Shown piece by piece: positions 38,616-46,267 of a DNA stretch of 64,000 nt (the stretch's first letter is position 1; the number at the start of each line of letters is the position of its first letter). Source of the stretch: CAG-217 sp963638105 (GTDB lineage Bacteria; Bacillota; Clostridia; Oscillospirales; Acutalibacteraceae); assembly GCA_963638105.1 (NCBI GenBank), contig CAVHPP010000007.1, forward strand, positions 1-64,000, in the 5' to 3' direction. Made by a program: the position numbers and the translations under genes. The notes under the pieces are model-generated. The model had not been told where the DNA came from, did not search any database, and saw only the letters and a program-made list of their open reading frames with translations.

Positions 38616-38810
38616 TTAGTCGTCCTCCTCTGTTTTATAATACAACCGACAATGGCAAAACCCCGGCTCCTTTTGCTCCCGAAACGCCTTGCACATACAC
38701 TTGGTGTCCGGCGAACGCTCCAGCATACAAGGGCAGTAGCCGCCGGTGCGCTTTAAGCCCTCTCGCACGGTTTTGACCATCTCTTTGTCCGGATTCAATT
38801 TGATCTTCAT
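38616..38810 (-). CDS. Ferredoxin-thioredoxin reductase catalytic-subunit-like protein
   Basis: A 64-residue protein with three CxC motifs: CPC (26-28), CMC (38-40) and CHC (52-54). This is the pattern of the FTR catalytic (beta) subunit, in which four of the cysteines bind a 4Fe-4S cluster and two form the redox disulfide. The protein is much shorter than plant FTR beta (~110 residues) but matches short prokaryotic forms. GGAGGGG precedes ATG 38810. One base separates it from trxA. No FTR alpha subunit is seen. Confidence 0.8.
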   Translation of the reverse strand: MKIKLNPDKEMVKTVREGLKRTGGYCPCMLERSPDTKCMCKAFREQKEPGFCHCRLYYKTEEDD

Positions 38811-38832
38811 TGGGATCCCCTCCCTTTTCTTT

Positions 38833-38861
38833 ATTGTAACACACCTGTAAAGCCCTGGCAA
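38833..38861 (-). promoter_or_regulatory. Promoter of the FTR-trxA operon
   Basis: Reverse-strand TTGCCA (38861-38856) and TACAAT (38838-38833), 17 bp apart. Confidence 0.75.
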
Positions 38862-39017
38862 GCGGGGGATTCTGACCGGCTTTGACAGGCGATTTTTCCT
38901 TATTTTGTCCGATATTTTGCCGCTTATACAAGTATACGCGGCCGTAATTGTACACTTATGCAAATTGTGAACATTAAGTGAATTTTTCATAAAATGCCAC
39001 AATTCTCCATATCTACT

Positions 39018-39026
39018 TGCTATAAT
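39018..39026 (+). promoter_or_regulatory. Extended -10 promoter of glmS
   Basis: TGCTATAAT with no clear -35 box. The 77-base leader is too short for a glmS ribozyme and none is visible. Confidence 0.6.
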
Positions 39027-39103
39027 AGACTGGGTTTTGTCTTTTCAAAATCCGCATTTTAGCCCAACCTATACGGTAGGGCACAATATGGAGGTACGCA
39101 ATT

Positions 39104-40942
39104 ATGTGCGGTATCGTAGGTTATATCGGCGGCCAAAAGGCCAGTCCGATTTTACTTAGCGGGCTAATGAAGCTGGAATACAGAGGGTACGACTCTGCCG
39201 GCATTGCCACCCTGGAGGACGGCACTCCCACGGTGGTGAAAAACACCGGTCGGGTGCGCAACCTGTACCAGGACCCGCAGCTGGACGCCCTCACCGGCAC
39301 TGTGGGCATTGCCCACACCCGCTGGGCCACCCACGGCAAGCCCAGCAAGGAGAACAGTCACCCTCACCTGGACAGTCGAGGCGTGTTTACCGTGGTGCAC
39401 AACGGTATTATTGAGAATTATGAGGACCTGCGCAGTGAGCTGGAGATGGAGGGCTGCACCTTCAAAAGCGAAACAGACACCGAGGTGATCCCCAACCTGA
39501 TTGCCCACTACTATTTTGCAGACAAAGGGCCGGCAGAAGAGCGCTTTCTGCGGGCTACCCAGCGGGCGTGCAAACGGCTGGAGGGCAGCTACGCCATTGA
39601 GGTGCTGTGCAGCGAGACACCGGACCGAATGATCGTCGTGCGCAAATCCAGCCCTTTGGTCATCGGCATTGGCTACAAGGAGAATTACATTGCCTCTGAC
39701 ATTCCGGCCATTCTCTCCTACACCAAGGATTTTTACCTGCTGAACGACCAGGAGTACGCCGTCATCACCCGAGAGAATATCACTTTCTATGACGAACAGC
39801 TGCGCCCCTTTGAGAAGAAGCACCAGCGCATTGACTGGGACGCCACCGCGGCGGAGAAAAACGGCTACCCGGACTTTATGCTCAAGGAAATGTACGAGCA
39901 GCCTGCCACTGTGCGAGAGACCATCGGCACCCGAGTCACTCCCGGCGCACCCACCCGTGTGGACGGCTTGGAACTGACCGGCGCGCAGCTGCAAAATCTG
40001 CACCAAATTTACATTATCGGCTGCGGTACCGCCATGCACGCAGGGCTGGCGGCCAAGCCCATGTTTGAGCACCTGACCCATATTCCCACCCAGGTGGATG
40101 TGGCCTCCGAGTTCCGCTATCGGGACCCGCTGTTGGACGACCGCACCCTGTGCATTTTCATCAGTCAAAGCGGCGAGACCGCAGACACCATTGCGGCGCT
40201 GCGACTGGCAAAAGCCGGGGGCGCCACCACACTGGCGGTCAGCAATGTAATCGGCTCCTCCATCACCCGGGAGGCGGACTACACCGTCTATACCCACGCC
40301 GGTCCGGAAATCGCCGTGGCCTCTACCAAGGCTTATACTGCCCAGGTGGTGCTGCTGGCGGTGCTGGCCATTCACTTTGCCGAGCTGCTGGGGCTGGGCG
40401 CCGGTGTAGCGGCCGACCTAAAAGCCGATCTGCTGGAGCTGCCGGCACTGATCGAAGAGGCGCTCAAGTGCGCTCCCCAAGTGAAAGCCTTTGCAGACAA
40501 GATCCACCGAGAGACCGATGTGTTCTTTATCGGCCGGGGCAGCGACTACACCACCAGCCTGGAGGCGTCGCTGAAGCTGAAAGAGATCTCCTATATCCAC
40601 TCGGAGGCGTACCCCAGCGGCGAGCTGAAGCACGGACCCATTGCCCTGATCGAAAAGGGCACCACCGTCATCGGCACCATTACGGATCCGGCGCTGGTAG
40701 ACAAATCCGTCAGCAACCTGAAAGAGGTGATCACCCGGGGTGCCAAGGTGCTGGTGGTCACCAACCGGGATGTGCGGGCGTCGGATATTGACACCCTGAT
40801 CCGCGTGCCGGAAACCCACCCGCTGCTGGCACCCGCCGTGTCCATCTTGCCCTACCAGCTGCTGAGCTACTATATCGCCAAGCAAAACGGTCTGGATGTA
40901 GATAAGCCCCGGAATTTGGCCAAATCCGTAACGGTGGAATGA
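39104..40942 (+). CDS. glmS: Glutamine-fructose-6-phosphate aminotransferase
   Basis: A 612-residue enzyme that makes glucosamine-6-phosphate for peptidoglycan. Cys2 of MCGIVGYIG is the glutaminase nucleophile. The isomerase half has two SIS domains (about 285-420 and 460-600, with ISQSGETADTIAALRLAK and EAYPSGELKHGPIALIEKG) and ends with the canonical KPRNLAKSVTVE. GGAGGT precedes ATG 39104. The gene is alone and not preceded by the ribozyme found in Bacillus. Confidence 0.97.
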   Translation: MCGIVGYIGGQKASPILLSGLMKLEYRGYDSAGIATLEDGTPTVVKNTGRVRNLYQDPQLDALTGTVGIAHTRWATHGKPSKENSHPHLDSRGVFTVVHNGIIENYEDLRSELEMEGCTFKSETDTEVIPNLIAHYYFADKGPAEERFLRATQRACKRLEGSYAIEVLCSETPDRMIVVRKSSPLVIGIGYKENYIASDIPAILSYTKDFYLLNDQEYAVITRENITFYDEQLRPFEKKHQRIDWDATAAEKNGYPDFMLKEMYEQPATVRETIGTRVTPGAPTRVDGLELTGAQLQNLHQIYIIGCGTAMHAGLAAKPMFEHLTHIPTQVDVASEFRYRDPLLDDRTLCIFISQSGETADTIAALRLAKAGGATTLAVSNVIGSSITREADYTVYTHAGPEIAVASTKAYTAQVVLLAVLAIHFAELLGLGAGVAADLKADLLELPALIEEALKCAPQVKAFADKIHRETDVFFIGRGSDYTTSLEASLKLKEISYIHSEAYPSGELKHGPIALIEKGTTVIGTITDPALVDKSVSNLKEVITRGAKVLVVTNRDVRASDIDTLIRVPETHPLLAPAVSILPYQLLSYYIAKQNGLDVDKPRNLAKSVTVE

Positions 40943-40970
40943 TCGCCCCCTTGTAATGGGGATAAATTAG

Positions 40971-41036
40971 CGGGCGGCAGATTGCCGCCCCTACCCCGGT
41001 TATTACGCAACGGCGGGAGCAAGCCCCCGCCCTACG
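40971..41036 (-). repeat. Repeats R3 and R2
   Basis: R3 at 40971-40994 and R2 at 41011-41036, both in reverse orientation, repeat the combination seen at 6641-6691 but in the other order. Confidence 0.75.
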
Positions 41037-41061
41037 ATCTACGGGAGGCAAAAAGGTGAAT

Positions 41062-41098
41062 AAAAATGCCCTGCGGCACACACCGCAGGGCCATTTTT
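41062..41098. terminator. Terminator between glmS and rubrerythrin genes
   Basis: GCCCTGCGG and CCGCAGGGC pair around a 6-base loop, with A- and T-runs extending the stem past one bulged base; it serves both converging genes. Confidence 0.85.
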
Positions 41099-41109
41099 AT
41101 ACCGGGTAC

Positions 41110-41646
41110 TTATTCGCCGAAATAGCGCTTTAACAGACCTTCAAAGGCCTTGCCGTGGCGCGCCTCGTCGCGAGCCATCTCATGCACGGTGTCATGGATC
41201 GCGTCCAGGTTGGCAGCCTTGGCCTTCTTGGCCAGCTCAAACTTGCCCAGGGTAGCGCCGTTCTCGGCAGCCACACGCATCTCCAGGTTCTTCTTGGTGG
41301 AGGGGGTCACTACCTCGCCCAGCATCTCGGCGAACTTGGCAGCGTGCTCTGCCTCTTCATAAGCGGCCTTTTCCCAGTACAGACCGATCTCCGGGTAGCC
41401 CTCACGGTGTGCCACTCTGGCCATAGCCAGATACATACCCACCTCGGAGCACTCGCCGTTAAAGTTGTCTCTCAGACCCTGAACGATCTCCTCGTCCACG
41501 CCGTCAATAATGCCTACCTGGTGCTCGGCAGCCCAGGTGCGCTCCTCGTTCTCCCGCACGGCCATCTTGGCGCCGCAAATGGGGCAAACATCAATGGGGG
41601 TGTCGCTCTCATACCCGCATACCGGGCAATAATACTTTTTGCTCAT
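41110..41646 (-). CDS. Reverse rubrerythrin
   Basis: A 178-residue peroxide-reducing protein. The rubredoxin domain comes first (Cys at YCPVCG and CPICG, residues 4-25), and the ferritin-like di-iron domain follows (about 40-175, with CSEVGMYLAMARVAH, YEEAEHAAKF and EMARDEARHGKAF). This inverted order is typical of the revRbr proteins of clostridia, induced by oxygen or peroxide. ATG 41646 follows AAGGAGA; it lies 39 bases after perR and is probably derepressed with it. Confidence 0.93.
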   Translation of the reverse strand: MSKKYYCPVCGYESDTPIDVCPICGAKMAVRENEERTWAAEHQVGIIDGVDEEIVQGLRDNFNGECSEVGMYLAMARVAHREGYPEIGLYWEKAAYEEAEHAAKFAEMLGEVVTPSTKKNLEMRVAAENGATLGKFELAKKAKAANLDAIHDTVHEMARDEARHGKAFEGLLKRYFGE

Positions 41647-41685
41647 AATCGTCTTTCTCCTTTTTAGATGATTTGGATAACACAT

Positions 41686-42093
41686 TTATTGACAACAGCT
41701 GCAAATGCCGCTGAAGTACACATCCTTGTGGTGGACGGTAAAGCCGTCCAGTCCCTGAATACCCGTCAGGTCCGGGATAAAGTCATAGATCCGCCCGCAT
41801 TTTTCGCACCGGAAGTGCCCGTGGAAGCGGGTGTCCGCGTCGTAATGGATCCGGCCGCTGTCAATGGTCACAGGAATGATCAGGCCGCAGGCGTCCAGGG
41901 CTTGCAGGGCATTGTACACCGTGGTCTTTGAGAAAGCGGGATTGTCCTCCAGCACTGCCCGGTACACGCTCTCCACATCCGGGTGGGTGCGGTGCTCGCA
42001 CAGGTACTTATACACGGCAATGCGCTGGGGCGTTGCCTTAAATCCCCGATCCTTAAAGATTTGTACGATCTCTGCCGTTTCCGTTCGGATCAC
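41686..42093 (-). CDS. perR: Peroxide-responsive repressor PerR
   Basis: A 135-residue Fur-family regulator. All five PerR regulatory metal ligands are at the same positions as in Bacillus: His37, Asp85, His91, His93 and Asp104. Asp at 104 favours PerR over Fur. Structural zinc cysteines are CEKC (96-99) and CSCC (131-134). The start is GTG 42093, with AGAGAGG directly before it; no ATG is available. The gene precedes reverse rubrerythrin, and two PerR-box-like sites stand in its leader. Confidence 0.94.
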   Translation of the reverse strand: MIRTETAEIVQIFKDRGFKATPQRIAVYKYLCEHRTHPDVESVYRAVLEDNPAFSKTTVYNALQALDACGLIIPVTIDSGRIHYDADTRFHGHFRCEKCGRIYDFIPDLTGIQGLDGFTVHHKDVYFSGICSCCQ

Positions 42094-42104
42094 CTCTCTT
42101 TATG

Positions 42105-42136
42105 TTGTAATTATTATTGACTTGTAATGAGTACAA
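42105..42136. promoter_or_regulatory. Two PerR-box-like operators
   Basis: TTGTAATGAGTACAA (42122-42136) is a 7-1-7 inverted repeat close to the Per box, overlapping the transcription start. TTGTAATTATTATTG (42105-42119) is a weaker second copy 17 bp away. They imply autoregulation of perR-rubrerythrin. Confidence 0.72.
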
Positions 42137-42140
42137 CATA

Positions 42141-42169
42141 AATATACACGATTTCTAACCTGATGTCAA
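42141..42169 (-). promoter_or_regulatory. Promoter of perR-rubrerythrin
   Basis: Reverse-strand TTGACA (42169-42164) and TATATT (42146-42141), 17 bp apart. Confidence 0.88.
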
Positions 42170-42215
42170 GTCTTTTTTTGATTTTTTGCACTTTTCTTTT
42201 CGGCGGGTACAGAAA

Positions 42216-42244
42216 GCCCCGGCGCCTACAAAGGGCGCCGGGGC
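42216..42244 (-). terminator. Terminator-like hairpin after the glycerophosphodiesterase gene
   Basis: GCCCCGGCGCC and GGCGCCGGGGC pair perfectly over 11 bp. The T-run on the reverse strand is short (TTTCTG), so strength is uncertain. Confidence 0.65.
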
Positions 42245-42271
42245 AATTTTGTGCTTTGATTTTATGCAGAC

Positions 42272-43150
42272 TTAATAGGTAATGCTGTCGGTGGTAATGT
42301 AGGTAACGCCCTTGTCTTTCAGACTTTGCAGCGTGTCCATATCGTCAATGGTCCAGGCGCCCACTTCCAGTCCGGCGTCCAGACACTTTTGCACCACTTC
42401 CTTGGTGTTCTCGTCCTTGTTGCCGTTAAAGTCAATGCCGCACTCTCCACCCAGAGCCTTGGCGTCTGCAATAGCCTGGTCGTCGATCTTCTGCACCAAA
42501 TACCACACCGGCACATCCTGAGACAGCTTGCGGATCTGCTGCAAATTCTCCAAATGGAAGGAGATAAACAGCGGCTTGGCGCCGGTGTCCGCCACCAGCT
42601 TCATGATCTCGTCATAGTGCTCCGTGTTGTTCTTGCCTTTCAGCTCGATCACGGCGGTCATATTGTACTTGACGCAGGTCTTTAAGTAGTCCTCTAAGGT
42701 GCAGATCTTCAAATTGGGGTATTGGTCAATATTCACCCCATTGTCCGTATTATAGGTAAGCAGCTCGTCGTAGGTCTTTTTCTCCACAAAGGCGTGCTGA
42801 TCCATCATGCGGTAGGTATGGCTGTCGTGGGAGATGACCCACACCCCGTCCTTGGTGCGATAGATGTCGCACTCGGCGCCGGTAAATCCGGCCTTGCCGG
42901 CCTCCTCAAAGGCAGGCAGCGTATTCTCCGGTGCCACGGCACGGAACCCACGGTGGGCGATCAGGGTCACATCGTGATTGCCCATGGCGGTGACGGTATA
43001 GTCCTTCACCTGGCAGTAATTGTGCAGATAGATCAATCCGCCGCTGACCACGATCAGGATCAGCGCCAGCAGCACGCTGCACAGGATCACCGCCACCTTT
43101 TTGCCGGTGGACCACTTTTTCTTCTCTTTTTTCACTGCGGTTTCACTCAT
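42272..43150 (-). CDS. Glycerophosphodiester phosphodiesterase, membrane-anchored
   Basis: A 292-residue protein with an N-terminal membrane helix (about 19-43) and an external GDPD TIM-barrel (about 60-290). It keeps the catalytic set: AHRGFRAVAPENTLPAFEEA (about 64-84), GAECDIYRTKDGVWVISHD and IELKGKN. Such enzymes release glycerol-3-phosphate from deacylated phospholipids or from teichoic acids. The start overlaps the stop of the upstream nitroreductase-like gene by eight bases. Confidence 0.9.
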   Translation of the reverse strand: MSETAVKKEKKKWSTGKKVAVILCSVLLALILIVVSGGLIYLHNYCQVKDYTVTAMGNHDVTLIAHRGFRAVAPENTLPAFEEAGKAGFTGAECDIYRTKDGVWVISHDSHTYRMMDQHAFVEKKTYDELLTYNTDNGVNIDQYPNLKICTLEDYLKTCVKYNMTAVIELKGKNNTEHYDEIMKLVADTGAKPLFISFHLENLQQIRKLSQDVPVWYLVQKIDDQAIADAKALGGECGIDFNGNKDENTKEVVQKCLDAGLEVGAWTIDDMDTLQSLKDKGVTYITTDSITY

Positions 43151-43928
43151 TTTCTGTTTCCCCCTCCGATTGCGTTGGGAATTTGATCACCTTATCGTCG
43201 GTGACGAACTCCCCTTTTTTGTTCCACTTGCCCTGCACACCCTTGTGGGCGGCGCCCAGTTGAAAATGCAGCTGGGCAATACCAAAGTCCAGGCTCTTGT
43301 CCGAGTACGGCGCGTCTACCGAGGCAGAGATCTTGCCCTCCTCGTAGCGAAAGCGCACGCACCGCCGGTTGGTGGCAGACGGCGCCTTTTCCACCATCTG
43401 CATAGCAAACACATACGGCTCCGGCAGTGCTCGATCGCAGGCCTCCATCATCTTTTGGTAGGGCTTGTTGGTCTTGTGGGTGGCGTTGTACATCATCTTC
43501 TCTTTCATGCTCTTGCCGGGCTTTACATTGCCAATGGTAATCACGCCGTACAGGCGCAGATCCCGGGGCAGGTCCAGCATTTGGTAGAGCTTGTTCTCAT
43601 TATATGTACCCGTTACCCAGCAGGTGCCCAGCCCGTGGTACACACACTGCAAAACAATACTTTCGCCAAAGTAGCCGCTTTGAATTCTGGCCCACTCCGT
43701 GTCCGGCCCGCACACAGCCACCAGCGCAAATTTGCCGGTAAACAAGGTAAAGGGTGCCGTGCCGTCTGCCAGCAGGCGAAAAGAAAGCCCGCTTTGGTGA
43801 TTGACGGCGTCCACCATCTCCTGCAAGATCTCCAGCACCCGGGGATCCGGCGGCGTGTGGCTGTAAGTACGGCGGGAACAGCGGGCGCCGATGGCCTCAA
43901 TATATTCTGCATTGGTCAAATGTACCAC
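43143..43928 (-). CDS. Nitroreductase-family protein (TM1586-like)
   Basis: A 261-residue protein of the flavin nitroreductase fold. RCSRRTYSHTPPDPRVLEIL at 16-35 is the usual N-terminal motif, and YFGESIVLQCVYHGLGTCWV (about 85-104) matches the core. The overall length and the tandem half-domain layout resemble the putative TM1586 subgroup, for which FMN-dependent reduction is assumed but substrates are unknown. The start is GTG 43928 with GAGAGGAA seven bases upstream. It is first in a two-gene unit with the glycerophosphodiesterase. Confidence 0.82.
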   Translation of the reverse strand: MVHLTNAEYIEAIGARCSRRTYSHTPPDPRVLEILQEMVDAVNHQSGLSFRLLADGTAPFTLFTGKFALVAVCGPDTEWARIQSGYFGESIVLQCVYHGLGTCWVTGTYNENKLYQMLDLPRDLRLYGVITIGNVKPGKSMKEKMMYNATHKTNKPYQKMMEACDRALPEPYVFAMQMVEKAPSATNRRCVRFRYEEGKISASVDAPYSDKSLDFGIAQLHFQLGAAHKGVQGKWNKKGEFVTDDKVIKFPTQSEGETENE

Positions 43929-44001
43929 TTCCTCTCTACGGCAGGCCCTGCCTGCTGCACGCCCCCACCCGGCGCAAAACCGGGCAGGGGAACACAGCCT
44001 C

Positions 44002-44030
44002 AGTATAGCACAATCCCGGGAGAATTACAA
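44002..44030 (-). promoter_or_regulatory. Promoter of the nitroreductase-phosphodiesterase operon
   Basis: Reverse-strand TTGTAA (44030-44025) and TGCTATACT (-10 at 44007-44002), 17 bp apart. The -35 box covers the asnB stop codon, so the two units are packed tightly. The leader at 43929-43990 holds two GC-rich hairpins without T-runs. Confidence 0.75.
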
Positions 44031-45848
44031 GTCAAAGGTCACGCCGTAAGCCTTAACCCAACCGTAGATCTGGACCACATAAGCCACCACCTGTGCCCCG
44101 CGCATCAGCTGGCCGTACCAAGGCTCCCGCAGGGTGTCCGGGTTCTGGCACAGAGCGACCACCGCGTCCCGGTCCAGCAACTCATACAGCGGGCAGGCGG
44201 TGTCCGTCAGCACCGGCTCCACCAGCGCCTTGACCCGGGCAAAGTACGCCGGATTAAAGGTCTTGGGGTAGGGGCTTTTTTTGCGCCAGGCGATCTGATA
44301 GGGAAGCTCCCCCTCAAAGGCCTTGCGCAGCACGCCCTTCTCCCGCCCCTCCGGCGACTTCAGCGCCCAGGGCATATTGTAGGCGTACTCCACCAGCCGC
44401 CAGTCGCAAAACGGCACCCGCACCTCCAGGGAGCTGTGCATACTCATAGCATCCTTGCGCATCAACAGCGTTTGCATAAACCAGTCGGTGTTCAGCCGGA
44501 ACATTTGGCGCATACGCTTTTCCAGCGGGCTGTCTGTGTCCAGCACCTCCGTGTCTGCCACCGTGCGGCGGTAGGCGGCCTGCACATAGTCCGCCCCCTC
44601 CGGTAACAGCCCCGGGCGCAGCAGACTTTGGCGCACGTCTACGCTGCGGGACCAGGGAAAAGTGTCCGCAAACAAGATCTCCTGCCGATGATACCAGGGG
44701 TAACCGCCAAAGATCTCGTCGGCGCATTCACCGGATAGGCACACCTTAAAGTCCCGGTGCACCTGCCGGCAAAACAGCAACAAGCTGGAGTCCACATCCG
44801 TAAAGCCCGGCACGCCACGGGCCAGGGTGGCCTCCACCAGCGCGTCTGCCACATCCACATTATTCAGCACCACATTGCGGTGATGGGAGCCGATGGCCCC
44901 GGCCATCAGACCGATATAATCGCTGTCTGCATTGGGCTGGAACAGGCTCTTTTGGAAGTAGCGGCTGTTGTCCTCATAATCCACCGAGTAGGTGCACAGC
45001 CGCTCCCCCTGCGCCGCCATCTGCCGGGCGGCGATCTCGGAAATAATGGACGAGTCCAGCCCGCCGCTAAGGAAAGTACATACCGGCACATCACTGACCA
45101 GCTGGCGCTCCACCGCGTCCGTCACCAGCTGATGGGTGCGCTCGATGGTGTCCGCCGGGCTGTCCGTATGGGGCGCGGCGTGCAGCTTCCAGTACCGGTG
45201 CACCTGCAAAGTGCCGTGGTCATAGGTCAGGTAGCAGGCCGGAGGCAGCTCCGCCAGATCCCGAAACACCGCGTGCCCCGGGGAGCGGGCAGGCCCCAGC
45301 ATAAAGATCTCTGCCAGTCCGCTGCGATCCACCACCGGCTCCACCTCCGGGAGCAGCAGCAAGGTAGGGATCCGGCTGGCAAAGGCAAACAGTCGCCCTT
45401 TTTTGCAGTAGAACAGGGGCTTTACCCCGATCCTGTCCCGGGCGGCAAACAGGGTGCCCCGGCGGGTGTCATACACCGCAAAGGCAAAAATGCCATTGAG
45501 TTTTTCGAGGCACCCGGCTTTCCACTTATGGTAGGCCTTGAGCACCACTTCCGTATCACAGGCGGTCTCAAAGCTGTACCCGGCGCTTTCCAGCAGGTGG
45601 CGCACTTCTGCTGTGTTGTAAATTTCGCCATTATAGGCAATCACCAAATCGCCAAAGCGCATAGGCTGCCGTCCGCCTGCCGGATCAATAATCGCCAGCC
45701 GCCGGTGCAGCAGCGCCGCCCCCGGCTCTAAGTATCGCCCGCTGTCGTCCGGGCCACGGCTTCGCAGGCTGTCGCTCATTTGGCACAGCAGCTGCTCTCG
45801 CTCCCGCAGATCCACATCCTCACCCAGAATTCCTGCAATTCCGCACAT
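44025..45848 (-). CDS. asnB: Asparagine synthase (glutamine-hydrolysing)
   Basis: A 607-residue enzyme. Cys2 (MCGIAGIL) starts the glutaminase domain, which contains RSRGPDDSG and AYNGEIYN. The synthetase domain (about 210-560) has the ATP-pyrophosphatase loop FLSGGLDSSIIS and GECADEIFGGYPWY. Length fits the family. GAGGTGA precedes ATG 45848. It is monocistronic and makes asparagine from aspartate, glutamine and ATP. Confidence 0.95.
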   Translation of the reverse strand: MCGIAGILGEDVDLREREQLLCQMSDSLRSRGPDDSGRYLEPGAALLHRRLAIIDPAGGRQPMRFGDLVIAYNGEIYNTAEVRHLLESAGYSFETACDTEVVLKAYHKWKAGCLEKLNGIFAFAVYDTRRGTLFAARDRIGVKPLFYCKKGRLFAFASRIPTLLLLPEVEPVVDRSGLAEIFMLGPARSPGHAVFRDLAELPPACYLTYDHGTLQVHRYWKLHAAPHTDSPADTIERTHQLVTDAVERQLVSDVPVCTFLSGGLDSSIISEIAARQMAAQGERLCTYSVDYEDNSRYFQKSLFQPNADSDYIGLMAGAIGSHHRNVVLNNVDVADALVEATLARGVPGFTDVDSSLLLFCRQVHRDFKVCLSGECADEIFGGYPWYHRQEILFADTFPWSRSVDVRQSLLRPGLLPEGADYVQAAYRRTVADTEVLDTDSPLEKRMRQMFRLNTDWFMQTLLMRKDAMSMHSSLEVRVPFCDWRLVEYAYNMPWALKSPEGREKGVLRKAFEGELPYQIAWRKKSPYPKTFNPAYFARVKALVEPVLTDTACPLYELLDRDAVVALCQNPDTLREPWYGQLMRGAQVVAYVVQIYGWVKAYGVTFDL

Positions 45849-45865
45849 AACATCACCTCACTTTT

Positions 45866-45894
45866 AGTCTATGCAGGCCCACGCCCTTTGCCAG
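45866..45894 (-). promoter_or_regulatory. Likely promoter of asnB
   Basis: Reverse-strand CTGGCA (45894-45889) and TAGACT (45871-45866), 17 bp apart; both boxes are imperfect. Confidence 0.5.
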
Positions 45895-45926
45895 TCACGG
45901 AATTTTTGGAAATTTGCAATTTGGGC

Positions 45927-45955
45927 TTGACTATCATTTTTCGTTGTGTTATAGT
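45927..45955 (+). promoter_or_regulatory. Promoter of the tRNA-Thr/tRNA-Tyr unit
   Basis: TTGACT (45927-45932), 17 bp, TATAGT (45950-45955). Confidence 0.85.
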
Positions 45956-45973
45956 ATTAAGGCGTTAAGAAAT

Positions 45974-46049
45974 GCTGGTGTAGCTCAGTTGGTAGAGCAG
46001 CTGATTTGTAATCAGCAGGTCAGGGGTTCGAGTCCGTTCACCAGCTCCA
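45974..46049 (+). tRNA. tRNA-Thr (anticodon TGT)
   Basis: A 76-nt cloverleaf with CCA. The acceptor GCTGGTG pairs fully with CACCAGC; the anticodon loop TTTGTAA gives TGT, reading ACA. Confidence 0.97.
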
Positions 46050-46085
46050 CGGCGGAGTTGGCAACGCCGTTCTCCGCATTTATAT

Positions 46086-46170
<85 letters not shown>

Positions 46171-46216
46171 AAGAAACGACAATTTTCTTTTGAAGATTGT
46201 CGTTTCTTTTTATTTT
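46171..46216 (+). terminator. Terminator of the tRNA unit
   Basis: AAGAAACGACAAT pairs with ATTGTCGTTTCTT and a T-run follows. Confidence 0.88.
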
Positions 46217-46229
46217 TGCGCAAAAAGTA

Positions 46230-46260
46230 ACCGGCAGGGAAGTTCCCTGCCGGTTTTTTT
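46230..46260. terminator. Terminator after the GH112 gene
   Basis: ACCGGCAGGG and CCCTGCCGGT pair perfectly with a 5-base loop. The T-run is on the + strand (to 46260); on the reverse strand TTACTTTTT follows, so it can end the GH112 operon too. Confidence 0.8.
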
Positions 46261-46267
46261 ATGCCTG

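Noticed and set aside
39027..39103. glmS ribozyme upstream of glmS
   Set aside because: The leader is only 77 bases and lacks the ribozyme core; the ribozyme needs about twice that length.
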